A stretch of 64,000 nt of DNA from Shinella sp. CPCC 101442 (lineage in GTDB: Bacteria; Pseudomonadota; Alphaproteobacteria; Rhizobiales; Rhizobiaceae): NCBI RefSeq assembly GCF_024704725.1, contig NZ_JALIQS010000002.1:992001-1056000 (forward strand). The letters run 5' to 3'. The position numbers and the translations under genes are program-made. Below the pieces are notes generated by a model, which saw only the letters and a program-made list of their open reading frames with translations, ran no database searches and was not told the DNA's origin. Each line of letters starts with the position of its first letter. Position 1 is the stretch's first letter. Positions 40,415 to 49,901 of this stretch are shown piece after piece.

Positions 40415-40810
40415 CTATTCGGGAATGACGGCCGTGGCCTGAATTTCGATCTTGGCACGGTCCTCCACCAGCGCCACCACCTGCATGGCCGCCATGGCGG
40501 GATAATGCCGGCCGATGGTTTCGCGATAGGCCTGGCCGATGCCGCGCAGGTTGCCGAGATATTCCTGCTTGTCGGTGAAGTACCAGGTCATGGTGGTGAT
40601 GTGGTGCGGCTCAGCGCCACCGGCGGTGAGCACGGCGACGACGTTCTTCAGCGTCTGGCGCACCTGCTCGACGAAATCGTCGGTTTCGAATTCGGCGTTC
40701 GCGTTCCAGCCGATCTGACCGCCGACGAAAAGCGTGCGGCCACTCGCCGCCATGCCGTTGGCATAGCCGATGGGCTTTACCCAGCCTTCAGGTTGCAGGA
40801 TCGTGTGCAT
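40415..40810 (-). CDS. RidA-family enamine/imine deaminase
   Basis: 131 residues. RidA/YjgF fold with GRTLFVGGQIGWNANAEF, VRQTLKNVVAVLTAGGAEPHHITTMTWYFTDK, and the C-terminal signature PAMAAMQVVALVEDRAKIEIQATAV. RidA proteins speed hydrolysis of enamines and imines to ketones and ammonia. It overlaps the thioesterase start by 23 bases within the anthranilate operon, so I infer that it removes the amino nitrogen from the enamine-like product of 2-aminobenzoyl-CoA reduction. The conserved arginine that binds carboxylates was not identified with certainty (R in VEDRAKIEI is a candidate). Confidence 0.85.
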   Translation of the reverse strand: MHTILQPEGWVKPIGYANGMAASGRTLFVGGQIGWNANAEFETDDFVEQVRQTLKNVVAVLTAGGAEPHHITTMTWYFTDKQEYLGNLRGIGQAYRETIGRHYPAMAAMQVVALVEDRAKIEIQATAVIPE

Positions 40811-41219
40811 GGGGCGTCTCCAGATGATGGGTCAGTGCGGCGCGGATATCGTCCGGCCAGGCAAGCGAGGCGTTCGTGTCGAGCGACGTGGCGACGATGC
40901 GGTGTTTGGCCGTCCAGAGAACGGTTTCACCTCTGGAAACCGTGTGTTCCAGATCGAGTGACGAACGGCCGATGGCGCAAACCGAAAGCGCGAATGTCAG
41001 TTCATCGCCCTGAAAGCCCGGGTTCCGGAACGTCAGGTCGAGACGTACCGTCGGCACGCTCATGCGCCGCACTTCGTTCATTACCCGCCAGGGAAAGCCG
41101 AGTGAGGCGAAAAAATCCTCCAGCACGCCCACGAGGATATTCAGATAGGACGGGAAATAGGCGATCCCCGAGGGATCGCAGTCTCCGAAGCGCAGCGGCT
41201 TTGTGATCGCAAACACCAT
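40788..41219 (-). CDS. Acyl-CoA thioesterase (hotdog fold, 4-HBA-CoA type)
   Basis: 143 residues. The hotdog pattern FGDCDPSGIAYFPSYLNILVGVLEDFFASLG contains the catalytic Asp (D of CDPSG) of the Pseudomonas-type 4-hydroxybenzoyl-CoA thioesterases. It hydrolyses an aromatic or alicyclic acyl-CoA, perhaps releasing CoA from dead-end intermediates. Within the anthranilate operon, nine bases after the acyl-CoA dehydrogenase stop. Confidence 0.85.
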   Translation of the reverse strand: MVFAITKPLRFGDCDPSGIAYFPSYLNILVGVLEDFFASLGFPWRVMNEVRRMSVPTVRLDLTFRNPGFQGDELTFALSVCAIGRSSLDLEHTVSRGETVLWTAKHRIVATSLDTNASLAWPDDIRAALTHHLETPHAHDPAT

Positions 41220-41227
41220 GGCCGGCC

Positions 41228-42415
41228 CTATCGCGCCGGCGCTTTCATCAGCTCGCGGCCGATGATGAGCTTTTGCACCTCCGTCGCGCCCTCATAGATG
41301 CGCAACGCGCGGATTTCGCGGTAGAGCCGTTCGGTGATCTCGCCTACGCGCACGCCGCGACCGCCGAACAGCTGCAGCGCCTGGTCGATGACCCATTGCG
41401 CGTTTTCCGTTGCCGTCATCTTCGCCATGGCCGCCTCGCGGGTCGTCGGCAGCTTCTGCACGTCGCGCTTCCACGCCGTGCGGCTGGTCAGGAGGGCTGC
41501 GGCATCGATGGCCGTCGCCATCTCGCCAAGCGTGCTTTGCGCCGTCGGCAGATCGGAGAGCGTGGCACCGAACATCTTTCGGCTTTTCGCATGCGCCACC
41601 GCTTCATCGAGCGCCCTGCGGGCAAAGCCGGTCGCTGCGGCGGCGACGGACGGGCGAAAAATGTCGAGCGTTCGCATGGCGATCTTAAATCCCTCGCCGG
41701 GGCTGCCAAGCAGCTGTGCGGCCGGGATGCGGCACTTGTCGAAGCGGATGCGGGCCAGCGGATGCGGCGCGATGGTCTCGAGACGCTCGACGATGCTGAA
41801 GCCCGGCGTATCGGCGAAGACGACGAAGGCGGAGATGCCACGCGTGCCGGGCGCTTCGCCGGTGCGGGCGAAGACCGTGTAGACATCGGCGATGCCGCCG
41901 TTGGAAATCCAGGTCTTTTCGCCGTCGAGAATGAAATCGTCCCCCTCGCGCCGGGCCGCACAGGCCATGGCGGCGACGTCGGAGCCGGCGTCGGGCTCGG
42001 AGAGGGCGAAAGCGGAAATCCATTCGCCGCTGGCGACCCTGGGCAGAACCAGCTCCTTCAGCGCCTGCGAACCGGACAGGCTGATCGCACCGGTACCGAG
42101 ACCCTGCATGGCGAAAGCAAAATCCGCCAGGCCATCCGCATAAGCCAATGTCTCGCGCACCAGGCAGAGCGCCCGGCTGTCGATCTCCTCGCTTGCCCCG
42201 CCGAACGCCTTCGGCACGCAATGGCGCAGAATTCCGGCGCCACCGAGTGCCGCAACCAGCTGCCGGCAAGCCGTGTCGACATTGCCGTGGTCGATATTGT
42301 CGAGGCCGCCACGGGCGACGAAGCCGTCGAGTTCGACCGCAAGCGCGCGGTGGCTGTCGTCGAAGAACGGCCAGTCGAGATGATCGCGCGTGGGCGCCAT
42401 GGCGGGAGGCTGCAT
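41228..42415 (-). CDS. Acyl-CoA dehydrogenase
   Basis: 395 residues. FAD-dependent acyl-CoA dehydrogenase with [36 protein letters not shown], the C-terminal [45 protein letters not shown] and the catalytic base probably Glu in IYEGATEV. It introduces a 2,3-double bond; in this operon the likely substrate is the ring-reduced or ring-opened CoA ester derived from anthranilate. One base separates it from the hydratase upstream, so the two are tightly coupled. MAPTRD (five residues in) is an alternative start. Confidence 0.9.
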   Translation of the reverse strand: MQPPAMAPTRDHLDWPFFDDSHRALAVELDGFVARGGLDNIDHGNVDTACRQLVAALGGAGILRHCVPKAFGGASEEIDSRALCLVRETLAYADGLADFAFAMQGLGTGAISLSGSQALKELVLPRVASGEWISAFALSEPDAGSDVAAMACAARREGDDFILDGEKTWISNGGIADVYTVFARTGEAPGTRGISAFVVFADTPGFSIVERLETIAPHPLARIRFDKCRIPAAQLLGSPGEGFKIAMRTLDIFRPSVAAAATGFARRALDEAVAHAKSRKMFGATLSDLPTAQSTLGEMATAIDAAALLTSRTAWKRDVQKLPTTREAAMAKMTATENAQWVIDQALQLFGGRGVRVGEITERLYREIRALRIYEGATEVQKLIIGRELMKAPAR

Positions 42416-42416
42416 G

Positions 42417-43259
42417 TTACTTCCCTTCGAACACGGGTCTGGCCTTGGCGGCGAAGGCTTCGAAGGCGCGGCGGAAATCGCCCGTCGCCATGCAGATCGC
42501 CTGCGCCTGCGCCTCCGCCTCGATCATCTGGTCGATGCCCATCGCCCATTCCTGGTCGAGCATCTTCTTCGTCATGGCATGGGCGAACCACGGGCCATCG
42601 GCGATGTTCCGGGCGAATTTCTGAGCCTCGGCAAGCACCATATCGCGCTCGTGCAGGGCGTTGTAGAAACCCCAGGAATGGCCTTCCACGGCGCTCATCA
42701 CGCGACCGGTGAACAGAAGTTCGGCGGCACGGCCCTGACCGATGATGCGGGGAAGGATGCCGCAGGCGCCCATATCGGCGCCCGCCAGCCCAACGCGGGT
42801 GAAGAGGAAGGCGGTCTTCGCCTCCGGCGTCGCCACGCGGTAGTCCGAAGCCATGGCGAGGATTGCACCGGCACCGGCGCAGATACCGTCGACGGCGGCG
42901 ATGATCGGTTGCGGGCAGGCGCGCATCTGGCGCACCAGTTCACCCGTCATGCGGGTGAAGGCGAGAAGGTCGGGCATCGCCATCTCGGTCAGCGGCTCGA
43001 TGATATCGAACACGTCGCCGCCGGAGGAGAAGTTGCCGGCAGCGCCCGTCAGCACCACGGCGCGCACATCGCTGGCGCGCGTCAGCGCGCGGAAGAGATC
43101 GCCCAGCTCCTCGTAGCTTTCGAAGGTCAGCGGGTTCTTCTTGTCCGGGCGATTGAGCGTGATCGTCGCGACGCGGCCATCGACATCCGTTTCGAACAGG
43201 AAGTGTTTGGCTTGATGACCCTTGAAGGGACGCTGCTTGGCCTGCATGGGGTTCGTCAT
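42417..43259 (-). CDS. Enoyl-CoA hydratase/isomerase family protein
   Basis: 280 residues. Crotonase fold: [21 protein letters not shown], oxyanion hole in [13 protein letters not shown] and [50 protein letters not shown]. The second catalytic glutamate of true hydratases (GLxxxE) is replaced around AGADMG, so hydration versus another crotonase reaction such as ring hydrolysis is open. It lies between the SDR and dehydrogenase genes in the anthranilate operon, consistent with work on an alicyclic CoA thioester. Confidence 0.87.
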   Translation of the reverse strand: MTNPMQAKQRPFKGHQAKHFLFETDVDGRVATITLNRPDKKNPLTFESYEELGDLFRALTRASDVRAVVLTGAAGNFSSGGDVFDIIEPLTEMAMPDLLAFTRMTGELVRQMRACPQPIIAAVDGICAGAGAILAMASDYRVATPEAKTAFLFTRVGLAGADMGACGILPRIIGQGRAAELLFTGRVMSAVEGHSWGFYNALHERDMVLAEAQKFARNIADGPWFAHAMTKKMLDQEWAMGIDQMIEAEAQAQAICMATGDFRRAFEAFAAKARPVFEGK

Positions 43260-43270
43260 GTCGTCTTCCT

Positions 43271-44041
43271 TCAGAGAATTTCGCCACCGGCGACCGCGAT
43301 GGCCTGGCCGGTGATCGCGCTCGCCCCTTCGGAGACGAGCCAGGAAACCGTGTGCGCCACCTCGCCCGGGCTCACCAGCCGGCCCTGCGGATTGGAGCGT
43401 GCGAGGCTGGCGCGCGCTTCCTCGCGCGAACGGCCGGTCTTCTCGCTGATCGTGTCGAGGGCGCCGTCGATCAGCGGCGTATCGGTAAAGCCGGGGCAGA
43501 CGGCGTTAACGGTGACGTCGCTGCGCGCCAGCTCCAGCGCGAGCGCCCGCGTCAGGCCGATGACACCGTGTTTGGAGGCGCAATAGGCGGAGACATAGGC
43601 GTAGCCGGTAAGGCCGGCGGTGCTGGCGACATTGACGATACGGCCCTTGCCGGCCCGGCGCACGGAGGCGAGTGCCGCCTGCGTGACCAGATAGACGCCC
43701 GTTAGGTTGATGGAGAGCACGCGCTGCCAGAGCGCGAAATCGGTCTTTTCGAAGGGTGCGGAGGGTGCTTCACCGGCGCAGTTGACGAGCACGGCGATGT
43801 CTCCCGCTGCCGCGATGGCAGCACGGATGCCGCGCTCGACGGCTGCGGCATCCGTCACATCGAAACCGTCCTGCACGAAGGCTTCGCCGCCGGCCGCGCG
43901 GATGTCGTCGCGCACCGCCTCCAAAGGCCCTGCCCGCCGACCGGCGAGGCTGACGATATGGCCCTCGGCAGCAAGCGCCAGCGCGATGGCCTTGCCGATG
44001 CCGCTGCCGGCACCCGTGACGAAGGCGTGCCGCTTGCTCAT
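43271..44041 (-). CDS. SDR-family 3-hydroxyacyl-CoA/alcohol dehydrogenase
   Basis: 256 residues from [21 protein letters not shown]. Rossmann [12 protein letters not shown] ([10 protein letters not shown]), Ser in VASTAG and YxxxK in [16 protein letters not shown]. The style is that of FabG/PhaB-like dehydrogenases acting on CoA or cyclic ketone substrates. It overlaps the monooxygenase/reductase end by 4 bases (ATGA) and is second in the operon. I infer reduction or oxidation of the cyclic 3-oxo/3-hydroxy CoA ester that follows dearomatisation. Confidence 0.88.
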   Translation of the reverse strand: MSKRHAFVTGAGSGIGKAIALALAAEGHIVSLAGRRAGPLEAVRDDIRAAGGEAFVQDGFDVTDAAAVERGIRAAIAAAGDIAVLVNCAGEAPSAPFEKTDFALWQRVLSINLTGVYLVTQAALASVRRAGKGRIVNVASTAGLTGYAYVSAYCASKHGVIGLTRALALELARSDVTVNAVCPGFTDTPLIDGALDTISEKTGRSREEARASLARSNPQGRLVSPGEVAHTVSWLVSEGASAITGQAIAVAGGEIL

Positions 44042-46356
44042 GGCTTACCCGCCGTCGCCGCACGGGCAAGGTTGTTCACATATTGCGCGCGGGCGGAATA
44101 ATATTGTTTTGGCCAGGGCTGGGCATCATAGCCGATCTTCGCCGCCTCGTGCATGACGAAGGACGGGTCGGCCAGATGCGGACGGGCGACGGCGCAGAGA
44201 TCGGCGCGACCCGCTGCGATGATCGAATTGGCGTGATCGGCCTCGGAAATCGCGCCGACGGCGATGGTCGGCACCTGGATTTCGTTGCGGATCTTGTCGG
44301 AGAACGGTGTCTGGAACAGGCGGCCATAGACCGGCCTCTCCTCCTTCACCACCTGGCCGGACGAGCAGTCGATCATGTCGGCGCCGGCCTCCTTGAACAT
44401 TTTAGCGAAGATCGCCGCATCCTCGGGCGTGTTGCCGCCCTCGTGCCAGTCGTTGGTCGAGAGGCGCACGGAGATCGGCTTGTCCTCAGGCCAGACCTTG
44501 CGGATGGCGTGGAACACTTCGAGCGGGAAGCGGGCGCGCGCCGCATGGTCGCCGCCGTAGTCGTCGGTGCGATGGTTGGTCAGCGGCGACAGGAAGCTCG
44601 ACAGCAGATAGCCGTGCGCGGCGTGCAGTTCGATTATGTCGAAGCCGATGTCGCGGGCCCGTTCGGTCGCCGTCACGAAATCCGCGACGACGCGGTCCAT
44701 ATCCGCACGGGTCATTTCGCGCGGCGTCTCGGAATGCGCGAGATAGGGCACGGCCGAGGCCGAGATCAGCGGCCAGCCACCGTCGGAGAGCGGCTGGTCG
44801 ATGCCCTCCCAGGCAAGTTTCGTCGCACCCTTGCGGCCGGCATGACCGAGCTGGATGCCGATCTTCGCCGGCGTCTCGTGGTGGACGAAATCGACGATGC
44901 GCTTGAAGGCCTGCTGCTGCTCATCGTTCCAGAGGCCGAGGCAGCCGGGCGTGATGCGCGCATCGGGCGACACGCAGGTCATTTCGGGGAAGACGAGAGC
45001 CGCGCCACCCATGGCGCGGGCGCCGAGATGGACGAGGTGGAAATCGCCCGGCAGGCCATCCGTCGCCGAATACATCGCCATCGGCGACACGACGATGCGG
45101 TTGCGAAGTGTCATCCCCCGCAGCTTGAAGGGCGTGAACATCGGCGGCGGCACGGCACCATCAGCCGCCTTTTCCGCACCCGCCCGCTCGGCGAACCAGC
45201 GCTCGAAACCTTCGAGCCAATCCCTGTCGCGCAGGCGTAAGTTCTCGTGGCTGATGCGCTGCGAGCGCGTCAGCATGGAATACATGAACTGTTCCGGCTC
45301 CAGCGTATCGGCATAACGCGTGCCCACCACCTCGAACCATTCCATGGCGTTGCGCGCGGCATTCTGGATACGGGCGACATCGACGCGGCGCACCTCCTCG
45401 TAAGCGGCGAGCACGGCCGGGATATTGGCCTTGTCATGGCCGATCAGGTCGAACTGGCGTGTGAGTTCGATCGCATCGTCGATGGCGAGCTTGGTGCCCG
45501 AGCCGATGGCGAAATGCGCGGTATGGGCGCTGTCGCCCATCAGCACCACATGGCTGTTGCCGTTGAAATGGCTCCACTTCTCGCAGATCAGCCGGCCGAA
45601 ATTCAGCCAGGCCGAGCCGCGCAGGTGGCGCGCATTGGTCATGAGGCTGTGGCCGTCGAGCGTTTCGGCAAAGAGCTTTTCACAGAAATCGATCGACTGG
45701 TCCTGGTCCATCTGGTCAAGCCCGTGGGCCTTGAAAACCTCGTCCGTCGTCTCGACGATGAAGGTCGAGGTCGTGTCGTCGAAGCGATAGACATGCGCCT
45801 GGAACCAGCCGTGTTCGGTGCGCTGGAAATCGAAGGTGAAGGCGTCGAACGGCTTGTTGGTGCCGAGCCAGATATAGCGGTTCGGCCGCATGACCATATC
45901 CGGCTGGAAGACATCGGCATATCGGTTGCGGATGCGGGAATTGACGCCATCGGCCGCGATGATGAGGTCGGCGTCCGGGAATTCCTCGTCGTCCTGCACG
46001 TCGCGTTCGAACAGCAGTTCGACGCCGAGTTCCAGGCAGCGGTCCTGCAGGATGTTGAGCATCTTCTTGCGGCCGATGCCGACGAAGCCGTGGCCGGTCG
46101 TGCGGATCTTGCGGCCCTTGAAGACCAGCTCGATATCGTCCCAATGGTTGAACGAAATCTCGATCGCCTCGGCCGTTTCCGGGTCCCACTGGCGCATCGA
46201 CTGCATGGTTGCATCGGAGAAGACGACGCCCCAGCCGAATGTGTCGAAAGCCCGGTTGCGCTCGACGACGGTGACGTGATGTTCGGGATGCTGTCGCTTC
46301 ATCAGAAGCGCGAAATAGAGACCGGCAGGCCCACCACCGATACAGACGATCCGCAT
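44038..46356 (-). CDS. 2-aminobenzoyl-CoA (anthraniloyl-CoA) monooxygenase/reductase-like two-domain flavoprotein
   Basis: 772 residues from [20 protein letters not shown]. Residues ~1-390 form a salicylate-hydroxylase-type FAD monooxygenase: GGGPAG near 8, [14 protein letters not shown] near 132 and [15 protein letters not shown] near 273. Residues ~405-772 are an old-yellow-enzyme domain: [54 protein letters not shown]. This exact architecture is known for 2-aminobenzoyl-CoA monooxygenase/reductase and the related salicylyl-CoA 5-hydroxylase. It hydroxylates and then reduces the ring, producing a non-aromatic amino-oxo-cyclohexene CoA ester. First gene of a seven-gene operon. Anthranilate is preferred over salicylate because kynA and kynU lie in the same island. 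Confidence 0.85.
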   Translation of the reverse strand: MRIVCIGGGPAGLYFALLMKRQHPEHHVTVVERNRAFDTFGWGVVFSDATMQSMRQWDPETAEAIEISFNHWDDIELVFKGRKIRTTGHGFVGIGRKKMLNILQDRCLELGVELLFERDVQDDEEFPDADLIIAADGVNSRIRNRYADVFQPDMVMRPNRYIWLGTNKPFDAFTFDFQRTEHGWFQAHVYRFDDTTSTFIVETTDEVFKAHGLDQMDQDQSIDFCEKLFAETLDGHSLMTNARHLRGSAWLNFGRLICEKWSHFNGNSHVVLMGDSAHTAHFAIGSGTKLAIDDAIELTRQFDLIGHDKANIPAVLAAYEEVRRVDVARIQNAARNAMEWFEVVGTRYADTLEPEQFMYSMLTRSQRISHENLRLRDRDWLEGFERWFAERAGAEKAADGAVPPPMFTPFKLRGMTLRNRIVVSPMAMYSATDGLPGDFHLVHLGARAMGGAALVFPEMTCVSPDARITPGCLGLWNDEQQQAFKRIVDFVHHETPAKIGIQLGHAGRKGATKLAWEGIDQPLSDGGWPLISASAVPYLAHSETPREMTRADMDRVVADFVTATERARDIGFDIIELHAAHGYLLSSFLSPLTNHRTDDYGGDHAARARFPLEVFHAIRKVWPEDKPISVRLSTNDWHEGGNTPEDAAIFAKMFKEAGADMIDCSSGQVVKEERPVYGRLFQTPFSDKIRNEIQVPTIAVGAISEADHANSIIAAGRADLCAVARPHLADPSFVMHEAAKIGYDAQPWPKQYYSARAQYVNNLARAATAGKP

Positions 46357-46447
46357 GTCGTTCTCCTCCCTAGCTCCGGCTGCGTGTGTCGCGGATGCAT
46401 GTGGCATCTGGACTATGAAAGGCAGGATGGACTCGTTTCGGAGAAAC

Positions 46448-46459
46448 TTCAAGCTTAAA
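46448..46459. promoter_or_regulatory. Candidate operator of the anthranilate operon
   Basis: TTCAAGCTTAAA, an imperfect palindrome centred on AAGCTT, ~90 bases before the monooxygenase/reductase ATG. A near-identical copy lies at 60355-60366 before the CoA ligase and formamidase genes; both are followed by related T-rich sequence and end near ATTGCC/AATGCC. The adjacent MarR-type regulator is the likely binder. Confidence 0.6.
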
Positions 46460-46546
46460 ATTGTTTTTGATGCGGCAATGCCTGGAAGGGCACGCACCGG
46501 ACGCGGCGCGCCCTCACGACGTCATCGAGAATGGGAAAGCAGCGCC

Positions 46547-47071
46547 TCAGGCGCCGCGTGCGAGCGAGGCGATGACCGAGCGCTTGAGCTTGGCAAGTTC
46601 GTCCATCAGAACGCCGCCATCCGCCGGTGCGAGACCGGCGAAGAGATCGGAAATCCAGTCGGCATGACGCGCCGCCATCTTTTCGAATTCGGCGCGGCCG
46701 AAGGCGGTGAGCGCGATGATCTGCACGCGGCGGTCGGTCGGAAGCGTCGCGCGGCTGAGATGCCCGCTCTCCGTCAATCGCTCCACGAGAACAGTGATGT
46801 TGCCGGGCGAGACCATCATGCGCCTGGAGACCTCGCCGAGCACCATGCCGTCAGGTGCGCGCTCGAGCTGGGCCATCAGGTCGAAGCGCGGCAGGGTGGA
46901 ATCGAACTCCTCACGCAGCCGTCGGCGGACCTCGCTCTCGACCAGCGTCGAGCAGGTCAGAAGGCGCAGCCAGAGCCGCAGCTCGGCACGATGATCGTGC
47001 GGCGCCTCGAGGGCCTTGGTTTCGCCATCCAGCCAGTCCGGCGCGATGGCGAATTCGTCGTCACCCGTCAT
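46547..47071 (-). CDS. MarR-family transcriptional regulator
   Basis: 174 residues. Winged HTH of the MarR family: STLPRFDLMAQLERAPDGMVLGEVSRRMMVSPGNITVLVERLTESGHLSRATLPTDRRVQIIALTAFGRAEFEKM, with the conserved DRR of the wing. MarR members near aromatic CoA pathways typically bind the aryl-CoA and release DNA. It lies upstream of the monooxygenase/reductase gene on the same strand, separated by a 190-base region containing the TTCAAGCTTAAA palindrome. I infer control of the anthranilate operon and of the ligase/kynA unit. Confidence 0.85.
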   Translation of the reverse strand: MTGDDEFAIAPDWLDGETKALEAPHDHRAELRLWLRLLTCSTLVESEVRRRLREEFDSTLPRFDLMAQLERAPDGMVLGEVSRRMMVSPGNITVLVERLTESGHLSRATLPTDRRVQIIALTAFGRAEFEKMAARHADWISDLFAGLAPADGGVLMDELAKLKRSVIASLARGA

Positions 47072-47139
47072 AACAAAGGTCCGCCTCTTGTCCCGTCGCC
47101 TTGCCTTTTAGAGATGTTTGCAGCACTTGGACAGCGCTG

Positions 47140-47904
47140 TCATTTATGGGCATGCAGAGCGGAAAGCTGCGCCTCGGAACGGTCACCGTCCTCCGACTGG
47201 GCAAAAACATTCACCGTCAGGCCGATATGCTCGGCCATCAGGGCCTGCGCACGCGCGGCATCCCGGTCGAGCACGGCCTCCATCAGCTCGGTATGGTGCT
47301 CGATCGACATGGCATCATGAAGCGCGGCGACCGCCGCCTCATAGCCCTCCGTCCTGCCCTCGGCCGCCCTGAGCGCCGGGGCAAGGCTGAGGAAACGGTG
47401 GTGGCGGCGCAGCTGGTCGGAAACCGTGGCCTGAAAGCGCATGAGCCAGTTCGACCGGGCAGCGCTGATCAACGCGGTGTGGAAGGCGGCATGCCTTTCA
47501 TCCCACTCGTCGATCTCGGCCTCCGTCGCCGCCTCGACGACAAGCTTGCACCGCGAGAGCCGGTAGTGGGCCGTTACGACCTCCGATTCCCAGGCGCTGT
47601 CGCCGCCCGCGATCGATTCCAGAAGGAGCGGAATTTCCACGACCATACGGGCACGCGTGAGATCTTCCAGCGCATCGAGAGAGACCGGCGCTACCGCAAA
47701 ACCGCGATTGCTGATCGCCGTGACCAGCCCCTCGGCCTCCAGCCGCGACAGCGCCTCGCGCAGCGGCGTCCAGCCGATTTCGTAGCGGTCGCGCAACGCG
47801 CCGAGCTTCATGGGCGCGCCCGGCTTCAGCCGCGTTGCGAGAATATCGCGGCGCAGCAGCCGGTAGGCGGATTCGGTCTTGGTCGATTGCTCGTGCTCTT
47901 GCAT
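47140..47904 (-). CDS. GntR-family regulator (FadR/FCD type)
   Basis: 254 residues from MQEHEQSTKTESAYRLLRRD. N-terminal wHTH: LKPGAPMKLGALRDRYEIGWTPLREALSRLEAEGLVTAISNRGFAVAPVS, the GntR signature. The C-terminal FCD domain has a potential metal site (RHAAFHTALISAAR and EHHTELMEAVLDRD). Divergent from the TrpX-like importer and kynU genes across an AT-rich operator, so it probably represses them and responds to an acid such as anthranilate or kynurenine. The in-frame ATG 28 residues upstream lies in the operator and was not used. Confidence 0.87.
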   Translation of the reverse strand: MQEHEQSTKTESAYRLLRRDILATRLKPGAPMKLGALRDRYEIGWTPLREALSRLEAEGLVTAISNRGFAVAPVSLDALEDLTRARMVVEIPLLLESIAGGDSAWESEVVTAHYRLSRCKLVVEAATEAEIDEWDERHAAFHTALISAARSNWLMRFQATVSDQLRRHHRFLSLAPALRAAEGRTEGYEAAVAALHDAMSIEHHTELMEAVLDRDAARAQALMAEHIGLTVNVFAQSEDGDRSEAQLSALHAHK

Positions 47905-47937
47905 CGAGGTCCCCTGGCGCCGGTATGTCTTCACATC

Positions 47938-48010
47938 AAATATATATACTTTTGGAGATGCAATCAAAATATATATATTATTTGACAAGCCGCTCCACCG
48001 TCGCCATGAT
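47938..48010 (+). promoter_or_regulatory. Operator/promoter region of the TrpX-like operon
   Basis: Two AT blocks, AAATATATATA (from 47938) and AATATATATATT (near 47968-47979), sit ~30 bases apart. They are followed by a sigma-70-like promoter: TTGACA (47982-47987), 17 bases, CATGAT (48005-48010). The AT blocks are the likely operator of the divergent GntR regulator, placed just upstream of the -35. The transporter gene starts 53 bases after the -10. Confidence 0.6.
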
Positions 48011-48063
48011 CCCCGTCAAGCCGCTGAGGAACGGCGGCCGCTTGTCGTATCTGGGAGGATTTC

Positions 48064-49050
48064 ATGAGCAGGCTTACAAAGACGTGGTTTTCGGGATTGG
48101 TCATGGCGGGCGCACTCGCCTTGAGCGCTGCAACCGCGGCCGCAGAGCCGATCCGCATCGGCATCGCCAATTTCGGTGAACATCCGCAGCTCGCGGCATC
48201 GATCACCGGCTTCAAGAAGGCTTTGGCCGAGAACGGCTTCGTCGAGGGCACCGACGTCGTCTACACCGAGAGCCACACCAACTTCGACGCATCGCTGGTG
48301 CCGCAGATGATCGCCAAGCTTCAGGCCGAACAGCCGAAGCTGATCTATACCATCACCACCCCCGTCTCGCAGATTGCCAAGAAGGCGCTTGCCGGCTCCG
48401 GCATTCCGGTCGTCTTCTCCGCCGTCACCGATCCCGTGGCTGCCAAGCTGGTTCCCTCCTGGGAGGCCGGCGACGAGGGCATGACGGGTGCGACCGACCT
48501 TCAGGACGTCGCAGCCGTGATGGAATTCGCCCACAAGCTGCTGCCGAACGCCAAGCGTTTCGGCGTTCCCTACAATCCGGGCGAGGCGAACGACGTGGCG
48601 CTGCTCGACAAGATCAAGGAAGCCGCCCCCGCGGCCGGCTTCGAGGTCGTGGATGTCGGCGTCGACAACGTCAACGACATCCAGCAGCGCATCGCCTCCT
48701 TCGCAGGCAAGGCCGATGTGATCTACACGCCCGCATCCAACCTGCTCCAGCCGGCGATCGCCGCCGTTTCGGCCGCCGCACGCCAGGCGCAGATCCCGAT
48801 CGTCAACTCCGATGACGGTGCCGTGCGCGATGGCGTCGTTCCGGCAAGCTTTGCCGTGAACTACGAGCAGGTCGGCCTTGCCGCCGGCAAGATCGCCGCG
48901 GACATCCTGAAGGGCAAGGACCCGAAGTCCATCGCCCCGTGGCGCCCGGCCTATGAGGACCACAAGCCGCTGATCTCCAAGAAGACGCTCGCCGCCTTCG
49001 GCCTCGAAGTGCCCGCTTCGCTTGCCGATTGCGGCTGCCTGATCGACTGA
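48064..49050 (+). CDS. ABC transporter substrate-binding protein, TrpX-like
   Basis: 328 residues. Signal peptide to ~27 (ATAAAEP), then IRIGIANFGEHPQLAASITGFKKALAENGFVEGTDV. This is the ABC_sub_bind family that includes the tryptophan-binding TrpX. Later motifs: IYTITTPVSQIAKKAL, VFSAVTDPVAAKLVPSW and YTPASNLLQPAIAAVSAAA. It binds an aromatic amino acid or derivative in the periplasm. First gene of an operon with ATPase, permease and kynU, so tryptophan or kynurenine is the likely ligand. A strong hairpin follows the stop. Confidence 0.85.
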   Translation: MSRLTKTWFSGLVMAGALALSAATAAAEPIRIGIANFGEHPQLAASITGFKKALAENGFVEGTDVVYTESHTNFDASLVPQMIAKLQAEQPKLIYTITTPVSQIAKKALAGSGIPVVFSAVTDPVAAKLVPSWEAGDEGMTGATDLQDVAAVMEFAHKLLPNAKRFGVPYNPGEANDVALLDKIKEAAPAAGFEVVDVGVDNVNDIQQRIASFAGKADVIYTPASNLLQPAIAAVSAAARQAQIPIVNSDDGAVRDGVVPASFAVNYEQVGLAAGKIAADILKGKDPKSIAPWRPAYEDHKPLISKKTLAAFGLEVPASLADCGCLID

Positions 49051-49069
49051 TCCGACCTCGCTTCTATCC

Positions 49070-49096
49070 GGTGACGGCGCTTTCGGCGCCGTCACC
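49070..49096 (+). promoter_or_regulatory. Intercistronic hairpin after the TrpX-like gene
   Basis: A perfect 11-bp stem GGTGACGGCGC / GCGCCGTCACC with a 5-base loop TTTCG, in the 66-base gap before the ATPase gene. No T-run follows directly. As with the other importers here, it probably raises the binding protein relative to the membrane parts. Confidence 0.8.
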
Positions 49097-49116
49097 CCAT
49101 AATAAAGGGGGAGCCA

Positions 49117-49896
49117 ATGCTGGAAATCCAGTCGGCACGAAAAGTGTTCTACAAGGGGCAGGCGGACGAAAAGACCGCGCTCAACGACCTCAACCTGCGG
49201 CTCGGAACAGGCGAGTTCGGCGTCGTCATCGGCTCCAACGGCGCCGGCAAGAGCAGCATGCTCAATGCCATCTCCGGCGCACTCGTGCTCGACACGGGCA
49301 AGATTCTCATCAACGGCGACGACGTGACGGCGATGCCGGTGCACAAGCGCGCCATGCGCCTCGCACGCGTTTTCCAGGACCCGATGAAGGGCACCGCTGC
49401 CTCGATGACAGTGGCCGAAAACATGTTGCTGGCGGAACTGCGCGCCAACAAGCGCACGCTGCGCCGCGGCCTCAACCCGGCGCGGCTCGCCGCCTACAAG
49501 GAGCGGCTCTCGCTGCTCGGCCTCGGCCTCGAAAACCGTTTGAATACACGCGTGGAACTGCTTTCCGGCGGACAGCGGCAATCGCTTTCGCTGATCATGG
49601 CGGTCGGTGGCTCGCCGGAGCTGCTTTTGCTCGACGAACACACCGCAGCGCTCGATCCGCGCACCGCCGACATCGTGATGCAGGCGACGATCCGCGCCGT
49701 CGAGGCGCTGAAGCTCACCACGCTGATGGTGACGCACAACATGCAGCACGCCGTGGATTTCGGCCACCGGGTCATCATGCTCGATGCCGGCCGCGTGCGC
49801 CTCGAAATCGCTGGCGCCGAGAAGACGGCGATCACGGTCCCGGACCTGATCGGCCATTTCTCCGTCAAAACCGACCGCATGTTTCTGGCGAGCTGA
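49117..49896 (+). CDS. ABC transporter ATP-binding protein of the TrpX-type importer
   Basis: 259 residues. Walker A GSNGAGKSS, signature LSGGQRQ, Walker B LLLLDEHTAALD and H-loop VTHNM are present. The Q-loop variant VFQDPMKGTAASMTV is characteristic of ATPases paired with ABC_sub_bind importers. The start is behind AAAGGGGGAG. Five bases separate it from the permease gene. Confidence 0.9.
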   Translation: MLEIQSARKVFYKGQADEKTALNDLNLRLGTGEFGVVIGSNGAGKSSMLNAISGALVLDTGKILINGDDVTAMPVHKRAMRLARVFQDPMKGTAASMTVAENMLLAELRANKRTLRRGLNPARLAAYKERLSLLGLGLENRLNTRVELLSGGQRQSLSLIMAVGGSPELLLLDEHTAALDPRTADIVMQATIRAVEALKLTTLMVTHNMQHAVDFGHRVIMLDAGRVRLEIAGAEKTAITVPDLIGHFSVKTDRMFLAS

Positions 49897-49901
49897 CGAC
49901 C

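Noticed and set aside
48016-49857. A 613-codon minus-strand frame opposite the TrpX-like operon
   Set aside because: No recognisable domain, whereas the plus strand encodes a classical binding protein and ATPase with all motifs.
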